62,022 bases of DNA from an uncultured Saprospiraceae bacterium (lineage in GTDB: Bacteria; Bacteroidota; Bacteroidia; Chitinophagales; Saprospiraceae): the NCBI GenBank assembly GCA_938028705.1, contig CALIZI010000189.1, positions 1-62,022 of the forward strand. The letters are read 5' to 3'. A program made the position numbers and the translations under genes. Below, one piece after another: positions 1 to 8,517 of the stretch. The notes below the pieces were generated by a model. It did no database searches, was not told where the DNA came from, and was given only the letters and a program-made list of their open reading frames with translations. Each line of letters opens with the position of its first letter. Positions within the stretch are counted from its first letter, which is position 1.

Positions 1-139
1 TAGCATTTACCGGAAAATCAGCCGTATGTTTTTCGCGGGTAAATCGCTCTTCTTGGGCAGCGGCAATGATATGTCCGTCCACCGTCAAGGCTGCCGCCGA
101 ATCGTGATAAAATGCTGAAATGCCGAGTATCTTTTTCAT
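1..139 (-). CDS. carbamoyltransferase, N-terminal fragment (NodU/CmcH family)
   Basis: The first 46 codons of a leftward gene are present; the rest lies outside the window. The translation begins MKKILGISAFYHDSAAAL and continues through an AAAQEERFTREKH segment. This is the characteristic opening of NodU/CmcH-type carbamoyltransferases, which carry an ASKHA-like N-terminal domain and transfer a carbamoyl group from carbamoyl phosphate to hydroxyl groups of sugars or antibiotics. The start ATG at 139-137 is the only reasonable one and matches the family start. Family assignment is strong even from this fragment. The substrate cannot be told, and in Bacteroidota these genes often sit with glycan or surface-polysaccharide genes that would lie to the left. 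Confidence 0.88.
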   Translation of the reverse strand, partial: MKKILGISAFYHDSAAALTVDGHIIAAAQEERFTREKHTADFPVNA

Positions 140-220
140 GGTTTGAAATCCAACGTGCTGTAAAAGTAGTCTTGATTTCTGTGTTAAAAAAATATTTCTT
201 GACAAAACTCTCATAAACAC

Positions 221-256
221 AAAACGCTATTCCTAAAAAAGGAATAGCGTTTTTTT
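221..256 (-). terminator. rho-independent terminator, probably bidirectional
   Basis: An 11-bp perfect stem (AACGCTATTCC at 223-233 with GGAATAGCGTT at 241-251) closes a 7-nt A/T loop. T-runs follow the stem on both strands, longer on the plus strand. It lies 20 bp after the stop of the leftward gene 276-1535 and just upstream of the carbamoyltransferase, so it most likely ends the five-gene tatA operon. Confidence 0.8.
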
Positions 257-275
257 ATAAAAATCTTTCGCTTGT

Positions 276-1535
276 CTATTTTGTTAATACCATTTTCTTG
301 GTATTTAATATTCGTCCGTCTATAATCAAACTGTAAGTGTATGTTCCTGCATCAAGTTCTCCGGCTTTGATAATGACTTGCCCATCTTGATTATTAGCTA
401 ATTGCACTATTTTCAATATTCTTCCGTTCATATCCACAATCTGCATTTTTGCATTTTGTGTACCTCCCGGTAGTGTATATTTAATGGTTGTTAGCTTATT
501 GAATGGATTAGGTTGATTTTGTGCTAATTCACCCTTCATACTAAGTTCTACTGTTTGAGTAGTTGTTTGTACATCAGTATTATTATTGAGTAAAGTCTCA
601 ATTTTGTTGAGCCTTTCTTTTAGTGTGCTTATCTCGTCTGCTTGTGATTCTATGATTTCTTGCTGTTCTTTGAAGGCATTGACCATTATCCATTTTAAAG
701 AGGATGTATTAATGCTTAGGTACTCTTCTTCCGTTCTATTGAATTTTAGACCTTCCGGTACGCCGTCAACATATTCAATACCATTATCACCGGAATCTAT
801 ATGTGTATATTTTTTCACCATTGATGGAGCAATTTTTTGAAGTTCTTGGGCTAATACTCCAATCTGCTTTTTGCCTGCTTTTGTACCGGCTTCTCCATTA
901 TATTCATAAGAAATCGGCTGCATTTTTAAGATTAAATCTAAACCTTCTTTATATGTTTTAATATTTTTCTTTAATCTTTTATCTGATGGTATAGTCCACT
1001 CTGACAATCCGTCTGTCTTTGAAGCATTACCATACACATGGAGCATATAACTTGATTGATTCGCACCTCCACCGTTGACTATCATACTACCGTCGTTATC
1101 TATTACAAATCTCCTATCTGAACTTCCGCCCACGCCGGTATGAAAATCAGTGAATGCTACATACCCCTCATCAATCTCATCAGGGGTAGCATTAGCAAAA
1201 AAACCAAAAGATTTGAGAACAGCTGAATAATTACTATTATATCTAGTGAATATAAATCCTGCGGAATTAGTACTTCTATCTATCTGAATAACCGCATTAT
1301 TGCTTCTTAGGTGAAATGGTCTTATACTTGTTGTTACCCCTATTCCTAATTTTGCATCTTCAAGTATTAATCCAAGTGGATCGGTATTGATTGCGCCGAC
1401 ACCTTTGATATGCAATTTTCCAATTGGGTTTGTCGTGCCAATTCCTACATTGCCACTTGGTGCAACGACATCAATTTGAGCATAAGTGAGGATAGGAAGC
1501 ACACTTAATAATACGATATAAATTATCTTTTTCAT
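276..1535 (-). CDS. secreted S74-chaperone protein with T9SS type A sorting domain
   Basis: This 419-aa protein starts with a signal peptide (MKKIIYIVLLSVLPILTYAQ). A GNVGIGTTNP head follows, typical of Bacteroidota tail-spike-like proteins. Residues about 184-300 match the peptidase S74 intramolecular chaperone domain (SDKRLKKNI then QIGVLAQELQ). In phage tail spikes and related proteins that domain helps trimerise the protein and can self-cleave. A short coiled coil (about 285-315) precedes a C-terminal T9SS type A sorting domain (QNQPNPFN, then a GTYTYSLIIDG strand and a lysine-rich end). The expected location is the cell surface or outside the cell. It is the last gene of the operon that starts at tatA, 57 bp after its neighbour. 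The cargo function of the middle region is unknown. Confidence 0.85.
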   Translation of the reverse strand: MKKIIYIVLLSVLPILTYAQIDVVAPSGNVGIGTTNPIGKLHIKGVGAINTDPLGLILEDAKLGIGVTTSIRPFHLRSNNAVIQIDRSTNSAGFIFTRYNSNYSAVLKSFGFFANATPDEIDEGYVAFTDFHTGVGGSSDRRFVIDNDGSMIVNGGGANQSSYMLHVYGNASKTDGLSEWTIPSDKRLKKNIKTYKEGLDLILKMQPISYEYNGEAGTKAGKKQIGVLAQELQKIAPSMVKKYTHIDSGDNGIEYVDGVPEGLKFNRTEEEYLSINTSSLKWIMVNAFKEQQEIIESQADEISTLKERLNKIETLLNNNTDVQTTTQTVELSMKGELAQNQPNPFNKLTTIKYTLPGGTQNAKMQIVDMNGRILKIVQLANNQDGQVIIKAGELDAGTYTYSLIIDGRILNTKKMVLTK

Positions 1536-1592
1536 AATATCTTTTTTTTAAAAATTAAAAATTTGTATTAAAATTAATTTGTTATAATATTT

Positions 1593-3086
1593 TTATTGAC
1601 AACCCTCATTATCTGCTCTGAAGGTTGCACCTGTTTTTATACTGAATCCTGTGTTTAGCCTTACACGCTCTCCTCCTTTTAGAATAAGTGCGTCTCCATT
1701 ATTAATAATAACACTTGCATTATCAGAATCGTCTGTTTTGATAGTGCCGTATGCTTGAAAGTATGTCGTGGCAGCATTTTCCTGTTTAATCGTAATTTGA
1801 TAATCACATGGAATACCGATGCAGTTACAGTAGGCATCCCAAGTATCACCTGTTGTACGCCAGTCTCCGTCGTCGCATGAGGTGCCTTCCGTGCAAGGTT
1901 CACAAGTACAGTTATCGGTTAAATATTGTCCATCTGAACAGCTAAGTGTACAATCGCAGGCGCAGGCATCTTGATTATATGTTGTGCCATTCGGACAGTC
2001 ATTGATAGTGATATTGCAGGTACCTATGCAATCACAGTTTGCATCCCATGTATCACTTGTGGTATTGGGGTTATCGTCGTCACATATACCTGAGAGATTA
2101 CAAGTTCCTCTACATTCACAATTATTCCACTTATCATCAATAGTTGCTGGATTAGCATCGTTACAGGCAGTACCATTTTCTGTATTACAATTAAAATCAG
2201 TGGTTAATTCGATATAAAAATCGCCTGCGGGTATAGAAGCATTAAAATCTGCTTCTATGGTAGCAAAACTTCCTGCTACTTGCATGTAATATGGAGTGGA
2301 ATGACCTGTTAAATCAACAATCAAAGAACCGGGATTATTGACTTCATTTATTTTACAGCCTATTTCCATAAGATTACCGCAAGCACCTGAATACAGGGTA
2401 ATAATTTCGGTCATATTAGGTGTTGAATTTACTTTTATATTATTTGATGCTCCGTTCAATACATACCATACAGACGCACCCGCATAAGGGCTGCACGAAG
2501 GATGTGGACTGGCTTTGGAAGCATTAAGCGTACTACCTGTGACCTGTATAGGTGTGCCTGACGAAAGGTTGACATTAGTAGGCTGCATATCACATTCTTC
2601 ATTTGTAACCACACTGGGAACTGTTGGATTTTTGCTTACTTGTACACAAAAATATCCCAATACATTTCCGAAGGTACAGTCTGCACCACTCACCATTATG
2701 TAGTATGTACCTGATGTCAAAGTTTCGTAGAGCCTTTCTCCTTTAAAACCAAATTCATCATTATTCGTACAGGCTACTTCGGATAAAGTTCCACAACTGC
2801 CCGAATAAAGAGTAAGTACGTCATTGAATGTAGCATTGGTGATTTCAATACCGTAATTACCTCCTTGTCCCGCTGCAACGGTAAATTTGTACCAAACACT
2901 GGCTTTGTTGTATTGACAACTGTTGTGTTCATCGGGACTTGCTGTGATATTGTCTCCCTGTGTGCATGCACCGTCTATGGTAAGTTGGATAGCATCGCTA
3001 CATAAATCATTTACATTAGCATAAATATTAGCATTCATAAATATGCTGATGTAAAATATATTTAACAAATATTTCATTTTATTCAT
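1593..3086 (-). CDS. secreted Cys-rich protein with PPC-like domains
   Basis: 497 aa with an N-terminal signal peptide (residues 1-23, ending NANIYA). Residues about 25-150 and 160-300 look like two PPC/pre-peptidase-like beta-sandwich repeats (patterns SVWYKFTV...TLYSGSCG and SVWYVL...TLYSGACG). Residues about 300-425 hold several disulphide-type repeats of the form G-x-x-C-D-D-x-x-x-x-T-x-D-x-W-D-x-x-C-x-C-x-G, also found in the 31-38 kb and 58-61 kb proteins. The C-terminus (LKGGERVRLNTGFSIKTGA) resembles a short beta-solenoid ending seen in many Bacteroidota secreted proteins, not a classical T9SS tail. It starts 15 bp after the DUF1501 gene and so is co-transcribed with it. No enzymatic motif is visible; an adhesive or structural surface role is inferred. 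Confidence 0.7.
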   Translation of the reverse strand: MNKMKYLLNIFYISIFMNANIYANVNDLCSDAIQLTIDGACTQGDNITASPDEHNSCQYNKASVWYKFTVAAGQGGNYGIEITNATFNDVLTLYSGSCGTLSEVACTNNDEFGFKGERLYETLTSGTYYIMVSGADCTFGNVLGYFCVQVSKNPTVPSVVTNEECDMQPTNVNLSSGTPIQVTGSTLNASKASPHPSCSPYAGASVWYVLNGASNNIKVNSTPNMTEIITLYSGACGNLMEIGCKINEVNNPGSLIVDLTGHSTPYYMQVAGSFATIEADFNASIPAGDFYIELTTDFNCNTENGTACNDANPATIDDKWNNCECRGTCNLSGICDDDNPNTTSDTWDANCDCIGTCNITINDCPNGTTYNQDACACDCTLSCSDGQYLTDNCTCEPCTEGTSCDDGDWRTTGDTWDAYCNCIGIPCDYQITIKQENAATTYFQAYGTIKTDDSDNASVIINNGDALILKGGERVRLNTGFSIKTGATFRADNEGCQ

Positions 3087-3101
3087 AATTTCGTTTTTTA
3101 A

Positions 3102-5069
3102 TTATTCATGAATTTTGAGAATTTTCTCTGTCGTCATTCCAGCTACCGACAATCGGCAGATATACTTTGTATTTGTTTGTATGTATGTAATCATTTCAGT
3201 GTCAACAACTTCAATCGGATTGAATGAATAGATATGACTTCCTGCCTCCTTAAACTCTGTAAACAGAGGTGCTAAATCAACAGATAAAGGATTATCGGGG
3301 TCGTCTGGATTTTCTATATCATACTGAACTTTACTTCCATCCTCATTTAATATTTCAAGTTGCACATTGGCAGGTGATTTGATTGAATATTTGAACTCAA
3401 TTTGATTGTCACTCTGACGAATATTGTAGCCAAATAATACCTGTGAGGCAACTATCGGTGCAGATTGCGAGACCGTAGAATTGCAACCACCGAGTATCAA
3501 GCCACCAAGTGGGTCGGTCATGTTGTGGTTGGATGTGGTAGCTTGGCAGTCTGCGGGGGTAGTAGGTGCTTGGGTGCAATCTGCATTAGTGTAACCATCA
3601 GTATTATTGGTGTAATTATTGACATCCGCGTGATTGTTTTCGGCAACACCATAATTGAGTACATCTTCTGAGGTTTGTACGTCAGCACACAACCAATCAC
3701 GAAGCACTCTGTCATAGACAGACCGGAAATCAATGGCTCCCGGCTGATTTTCAAAAGTAACAGATTGCTCGTCGAAGGAGTTGGTATTACTATCGTAGCC
3801 ACTCAAATTGATGGGAGTGCCGTAAAACTTTTTACCATTAATTTTATCGCCAAATAACATCATGGGAGCGAGTGCGCCGTGATCGGTACCCAATCCGGTA
3901 TTCTGTACTATTGTTCTGCCAAATTCGGAGAAAGTCATCATCATCACTCGTTTTTCATCGCCTGATGCTTGCAAATCTGTGAAGGTAGCATGTACAGCCT
4001 GTGATATGGTGCTTAATAAACCTAAGTGAATATTGCGTTGGTCAACATGCGTATCAAATCCACCCAACTGTACCAGATAAATCTTCGTTTTAAGATGCCC
4101 TTTGATTAATCGGACAATTGTTTTCAACTCATTATTAATCGCCACTCCACCATAATTTGCACTTGGGTCATTTTTGGCATCTGGGTGATTGTGTGCAGCT
4201 ATAACCGTGTCGGAGTAACGATAGGCACTATTGGCAAGTCTGCGTACAAAGGTGCGTTCTATGTCTTTGGGACAAGTGCCAGTGAAATTTGCTGCATTGT
4301 ACAAACCACCTGTATCCAAGAGTTCTTGAAAAGCTGCCAAGTCACTGAATATCAAATCATAAGGATTACCACTTCTTCCTCTGAATATCAAATTATGAGA
4401 TGAACCTATCTGAATGGCAGGTGGTACAGTAGGAGGCGCATCCAAAAATGCAGGCAGGGTTTCTTTAAAATATCTACCCATCCAGCCGCTATATGCACGC
4501 TCATCATTTAGATTGATTCCATTGGAAGCACCACTTGCCCATAAATCGGAACTGGTAAAGTGTGAGCCGTTTTGGTTGGGATAACCCACATTGTGAATGA
4601 CTGCCATATTGCCCTCGTTCCACATGCTGTAAGCACCGGACATTTGCTTGGGCAGACCAAAATCTGCGGGCGAGTTGCCACCACAATAATCCACATTTAG
4701 GGGATTTAATTCACTAGCAGAAAGCCCTATAGTTTGTCGTATATCTTGATATACTTTGCGTCTGCCTTGATAGCTGCCTATGGCATCCGAATTGCAAAGC
4801 GGAACAATGGTATTCAAACCGTCATTGCCACCAACAAGACGAATTAGTATAAGCACTCTGTCATTGTCGGGATTGCTGAATAAAGAGGAAACTAAAGGTG
4901 ATGCCCACGAAAAGAGTGATGAAGTGCCAAGAAATGCCCCTCCTGCTGCCATAATACCCGAGTTGGATAGAAATTGTCGGCGTGACCAGTGGTGGTGGTC
5001 GGCAGCATGGGCTGCTTTTCCATCTTCCAAGCTTGCTCCGCGTCGTTTATTTATAATATTTTTTAACAT
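3102..5069 (-). CDS. DUF1501 protein with Tat-type leader
   Basis: 655 aa. A twin-arginine motif (SRRQFLSNSG, residues 29-38) is followed by a small hydrophobic stretch (IMAAGGAFLGTSSLF), a clear Tat signal set back from the N-terminus. The body is the DUF1501 domain (start LILIRLVGGNDGLNTIVP; later GGFDTHVDQ and FSEFGRTIVQNTG...DHG), part of the sulfatase/alkaline-phosphatase-like fold. The last ~90 residues form a beta-sandwich tail (YICRLSVAGMTTEKILKIHE) that resembles a T9SS sorting domain. If so, the protein would pass the inner membrane by Tat and the outer membrane by T9SS. It lies 36 bp after DUF1800, its usual genomic partner, and tatA heads the same operon. Biochemical function of DUF1501 is not established. 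Confidence 0.9.
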   Translation of the reverse strand: MLKNIINKRRGASLEDGKAAHAADHHHWSRRQFLSNSGIMAAGGAFLGTSSLFSWASPLVSSLFSNPDNDRVLILIRLVGGNDGLNTIVPLCNSDAIGSYQGRRKVYQDIRQTIGLSASELNPLNVDYCGGNSPADFGLPKQMSGAYSMWNEGNMAVIHNVGYPNQNGSHFTSSDLWASGASNGINLNDERAYSGWMGRYFKETLPAFLDAPPTVPPAIQIGSSHNLIFRGRSGNPYDLIFSDLAAFQELLDTGGLYNAANFTGTCPKDIERTFVRRLANSAYRYSDTVIAAHNHPDAKNDPSANYGGVAINNELKTIVRLIKGHLKTKIYLVQLGGFDTHVDQRNIHLGLLSTISQAVHATFTDLQASGDEKRVMMMTFSEFGRTIVQNTGLGTDHGALAPMMLFGDKINGKKFYGTPINLSGYDSNTNSFDEQSVTFENQPGAIDFRSVYDRVLRDWLCADVQTSEDVLNYGVAENNHADVNNYTNNTDGYTNADCTQAPTTPADCQATTSNHNMTDPLGGLILGGCNSTVSQSAPIVASQVLFGYNIRQSDNQIEFKYSIKSPANVQLEILNEDGSKVQYDIENPDDPDNPLSVDLAPLFTEFKEAGSHIYSFNPIEVVDTEMITYIQTNTKYICRLSVAGMTTEKILKIHE

Positions 5070-5105
5070 GATTTTAATTTTTATAAAATATGTAATAAAT
5101 TGTTA

Positions 5106-7391
5106 TTAGGTTAAATGCCATTCGGGCTGTTGGGTGAAATATAAAATGACATTGGTGATACGGTTTGCCATTTCTACCTTATATTCCTCAATGTAATTAT
5201 CATTTAAAAAGGGATAATCGTTTCTGAAATCTTCATCTTCCGGCTTTACAATGAGTACCGGATAATTAAAACCATCTGAATATACCTTGATACTATCAAC
5301 AACTTGCCCAACGGCTGTACCGTTGACCTCACTCTCGTATGGTTCTACAGAAAAGAAGTGCCTCCACATCATTCTGATAACCCTTTCGGGAGTAGCATAT
5401 TTTTGTATGTAATTCATATTATTAACATCCTCCTCTTCTTCTAAAAGACGAATAACCAATTGGCGGAATTTTTCTTTTGTATGTGCTCCGAATTTTTCAG
5501 TCAGAAAATCACCCAATAGTTTCCTTCTTTTTACAAATACTTCTTCGTTCAGCCAATCACGATGCCCCGCCCAACCGGACACATCTGCCGGACCTCTGAG
5601 ACTATGTCCGATTACCGCACAAGAGCCGTGTATATACAGCGTATCTTGTAGCTTGAACTCTTCGTAGGCATTTTTGGCATCTTCGGGCAAAGCCCCTTCG
5701 GCTGTCATGGCATTGATAGTACCATCGGTCAGGTAATTTGGATTTTCCGCATATTCTGTGAAGGCGTATCCACCGCAATTTTTACCATTATTAGTAGTGT
5801 ACCGATTGTCATAATCAGTGTCGGCTTTTCCGTTGGTAAAAGCATATTGCACCTGATTGTCTCCAATTTCAGGGCAATCTCCTGTCGGAGATGTTCCATT
5901 CAAGCAAATAGGTGATGGCATACCATGTAAACTTGGATACAGCAATGTCATTCTATATGTGTAGTCAAAATCAGTATTTGGTGTTGAATTGTAGTTACTC
6001 CATTGAGGTTGAAGATTAGTCTTACGGAAAAGGGATATAGCGGAACCAATATGGCTTTTTATTTGTGTACCAATGATGCCTTCATCATAAAAATGTTGAC
6101 TTTTGAACAGTTTCTTCAAAACTGCACTTATATCCCAGCTAATTACTGCCTCATCGCCGACTGTTTCGGTGGTAAGAAATTCATTGGCGATATTAGTGAG
6201 ATATGTTTTGAGTGCAGTTTTATCAACGTCATCCCAATCTTGAGTGCTCCCCCCATAGACATAAAATTCATACAGTTTTTTTGTTATAAAATAAGCAATT
6301 TCTTGAGTTTTATGTCCAAAGATTATCTCATGCACATGATTATACTCAAGCAGCCCGGCGGTAACTATTTTTGAAGAAGAACTGCTCCCGTATGGCACTG
6401 CTTCCCTACTATATAAATCATTTGTTACATCCCCAGCACATAGAGATGGCAGACTACTGGTATTGCCTGCTTCAGTCCAGAGGTCTGCCGCATTGTACTG
6501 CTCACCAAATATAGTTTTAGTACCCCAATCGTGATGCCCATATTGAAATTTGAGCATATCAAACTTATAATCAGCCGTGTAACGGGTTATACGCCAACCA
6601 GTTAGTGCTCTCGATAATTCACTGATGTCTTGTTGAGTATAATTGTTCTGACCATTTTTATCCTTTATGCCCATAGTGAACAATTCCAGTAATTCACGGG
6701 CATAGTTCTCTGTAGGTTCCAAGGGGTCACAATCGGGAGTGGACGTATATATACCGGAATTTTCGCCTATGCTTCTGTCACCATTCAGGTAAGTAAGCAT
6801 GAAAGGAGTTAGTCCTATCTGCTCGACAAACTCTCTGAAATTACCAAAGGCGTAATTAAATAAAATCCGATAGTACTTTAAATGAATAGCACCGAAAGAG
6901 CCGGTTATGACATCTGTATGCGTAGCAAAATGCCCGCGCCAAAACAACATGAGTTTACTCCTGATACTTTCTCGGATAGACTCATTTATCCAGTAGCTGT
7001 TAATAGTATTAACAAACCAATCTTTTCCGGAAATCCCTGCGTGTACATCTCTTGGACGTCTGCACTCAACATCATCGGGGTGTGGCGGATTCGGTGGGTT
7101 AGGAGGTATGTCTATAGGTTGTTCTCGTACAGGTAATCTCACAAGCCTGTCTGCCCAATCAAATTCATCAGGAAACTGAAGTCCTGCGGCGTCGCCAATA
7201 AGCTTATCTATAAGCGCACTAAAAGTGGTAATCCCTTCATTCTGAATAATATCAAAATCTTCGAGACGAGCACCGTAGCCTAGCCTTCGGTATAAGTGCC
7301 GGATTTTTCTGCGGCAGTTTTCATCAGATAGATTGATATTGTCTGATGTTCCGGCCAGTTTATCCGAACTAAAATTCGTTATATCACACAT
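5106..7391 (-). CDS. DUF1800 protein
   Basis: 761 aa. It begins with a DUF1800-type segment (RKIRHLYRRLGYGARLEDF, ~residues 27-45) and contains the hallmark NYARELLELFTMGI (~residues 227-240) and ALTGWRI. Family members are large, mostly helical proteins almost always encoded next to DUF1501 proteins, and the pair is believed to act together in the envelope; the reaction is unknown. No obvious signal peptide is seen at this start, unlike the partner. That could mean export as a complex with the Tat-leader partner (hitch-hiking), which is inference. The length is above average because of insertions around residues 270-330 and 480-580. Second gene of the operon, 43 bp after tatA. Confidence 0.9.
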   Translation of the reverse strand: MCDITNFSSDKLAGTSDNINLSDENCRRKIRHLYRRLGYGARLEDFDIIQNEGITTFSALIDKLIGDAAGLQFPDEFDWADRLVRLPVREQPIDIPPNPPNPPHPDDVECRRPRDVHAGISGKDWFVNTINSYWINESIRESIRSKLMLFWRGHFATHTDVITGSFGAIHLKYYRILFNYAFGNFREFVEQIGLTPFMLTYLNGDRSIGENSGIYTSTPDCDPLEPTENYARELLELFTMGIKDKNGQNNYTQQDISELSRALTGWRITRYTADYKFDMLKFQYGHHDWGTKTIFGEQYNAADLWTEAGNTSSLPSLCAGDVTNDLYSREAVPYGSSSSSKIVTAGLLEYNHVHEIIFGHKTQEIAYFITKKLYEFYVYGGSTQDWDDVDKTALKTYLTNIANEFLTTETVGDEAVISWDISAVLKKLFKSQHFYDEGIIGTQIKSHIGSAISLFRKTNLQPQWSNYNSTPNTDFDYTYRMTLLYPSLHGMPSPICLNGTSPTGDCPEIGDNQVQYAFTNGKADTDYDNRYTTNNGKNCGGYAFTEYAENPNYLTDGTINAMTAEGALPEDAKNAYEEFKLQDTLYIHGSCAVIGHSLRGPADVSGWAGHRDWLNEEVFVKRRKLLGDFLTEKFGAHTKEKFRQLVIRLLEEEEDVNNMNYIQKYATPERVIRMMWRHFFSVEPYESEVNGTAVGQVVDSIKVYSDGFNYPVLIVKPEDEDFRNDYPFLNDNYIEEYKVEMANRITNVILYFTQQPEWHLT

Positions 7392-7434
7392 AATGATTTT
7401 AAAAATTTAGTAGTTAAAAAATAATAATCACAGG

Positions 7435-7641
7435 TTATTTGTTTACTTCCTGTATTTCATTTATACCACGTTTAAGTTCACCTTCTACCTGTGATTTAGC
7501 AGTATTAAATTCACGGATACCTTTTCCTATTCCGTGCATCAGTTCCGGTATTTTTTTGCCACCAAATAGGAGCAGCACAACAAATACGATAATAGCTAAT
7601 TCCATTCCTCCGGGGAATCCAAAAAGAAGTACTGTATTCAT
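7435..7641 (-). CDS. tatA: twin-arginine translocase subunit TatA/TatE
   Basis: 68 aa with the canonical layout: short periplasmic N-terminus, one membrane helix ([21 protein letters not shown], written here as residues ~14-34), the FGGKKIPEL hinge, then an amphipathic helix ([19 protein letters not shown]) and a charged tail. TatA forms the pore-like assembly that moves folded proteins with RR leaders over the inner membrane. It is the first gene of the operon and lies two genes ahead of a DUF1501 protein with an RR leader. That suggests a dedicated TatA supply for that cargo. No tatB or tatC is in the window. Function is certain; its dedication to the neighbours is inference. Confidence 0.95.
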   Translation of the reverse strand: MNTVLLFGFPGGMELAIIVFVVLLLFGGKKIPELMHGIGKGIREFNTAKSQVEGELKRGINEIQEVNK

Positions 7642-8517
7642 AATATTATTTTAAAAATGTTAAAAAAATAGTTTTTATTAAAAGGATATATCACGCCCAT
7701 TCACATACTAATAATGTGTTTATGTGCCTAAAAAATCAGGCATAGCAAAGCCCTTAGCATGGATGATGAACGTCCATACTTTATGAATGTGGTGTCGGAA
7801 CTAAAAGAATATCAATTTTGATGTTATCGTGTTTTAGAAGATTGTCTTTTGGAAATATCTTGAAACTTCTAACCTATCAAAATTATTTGTGGATTAATAT
7901 AAGTAGCATTTGCCTTGTATAAAGCGTTCTTTACTTACTTGATATGAATGCAAGTTCGGTATTCCTTTCTGCACGTCAAAGGAACGGTTTAGTCGTTTTT
8001 TACAAATACCTTTTTACGAAATGTGTTAAATTAAATGACTTTTCAATAGATTATTTTTTTTGATGATTAAAAAATAATGAAAACAAAATTTTATTCTAAT
8101 TTTAATGCCAAAAACAAACACATACAAAAAACCGTATTACATCTTGAAGGTTAATAAAAATGCGTAATTTTCCTTAAAAAAGGGGTTAAATTCTCAAAAA
8201 AACCTGTTTTTTATTCATTTATCACATCATTTTACTGTAATTCCATGTACTGAATTTGTTCTAAAAAGTGATAAAAAATTGGTGTTGAAAATGAGTTCAA
8301 GTAATCTGTACGATTGAATTTCATCCATTTTTGGCTTGAATTATGCTACAACATATGCGCTCACATAAATTAACCACTCCCCAACCCTTTCATTCCCGAT
8401 ACGTATAATGACATAAAGATTACCCTGTTGCAAAACGACACTGCAACGGTGAACCTCACTATGTCATCTATTATCTTGTACTCGTCGTATTGCTCTAATT
8501 TTTAATTTTAATATTTT
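7642..8517. other. 876-bp non-coding gap between divergent operons
   Basis: AT-rich sequence between the leftward tatA operon and the rightward subtilisin gene. No convincing open frame, RNA gene or repeat was seen. Both promoters must lie here, but no clean TTTG-N20-TAnnTTTG match was found; TATTATCTTG near 8470 is the nearest -7-like match for the rightward gene. Confidence 0.6.
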
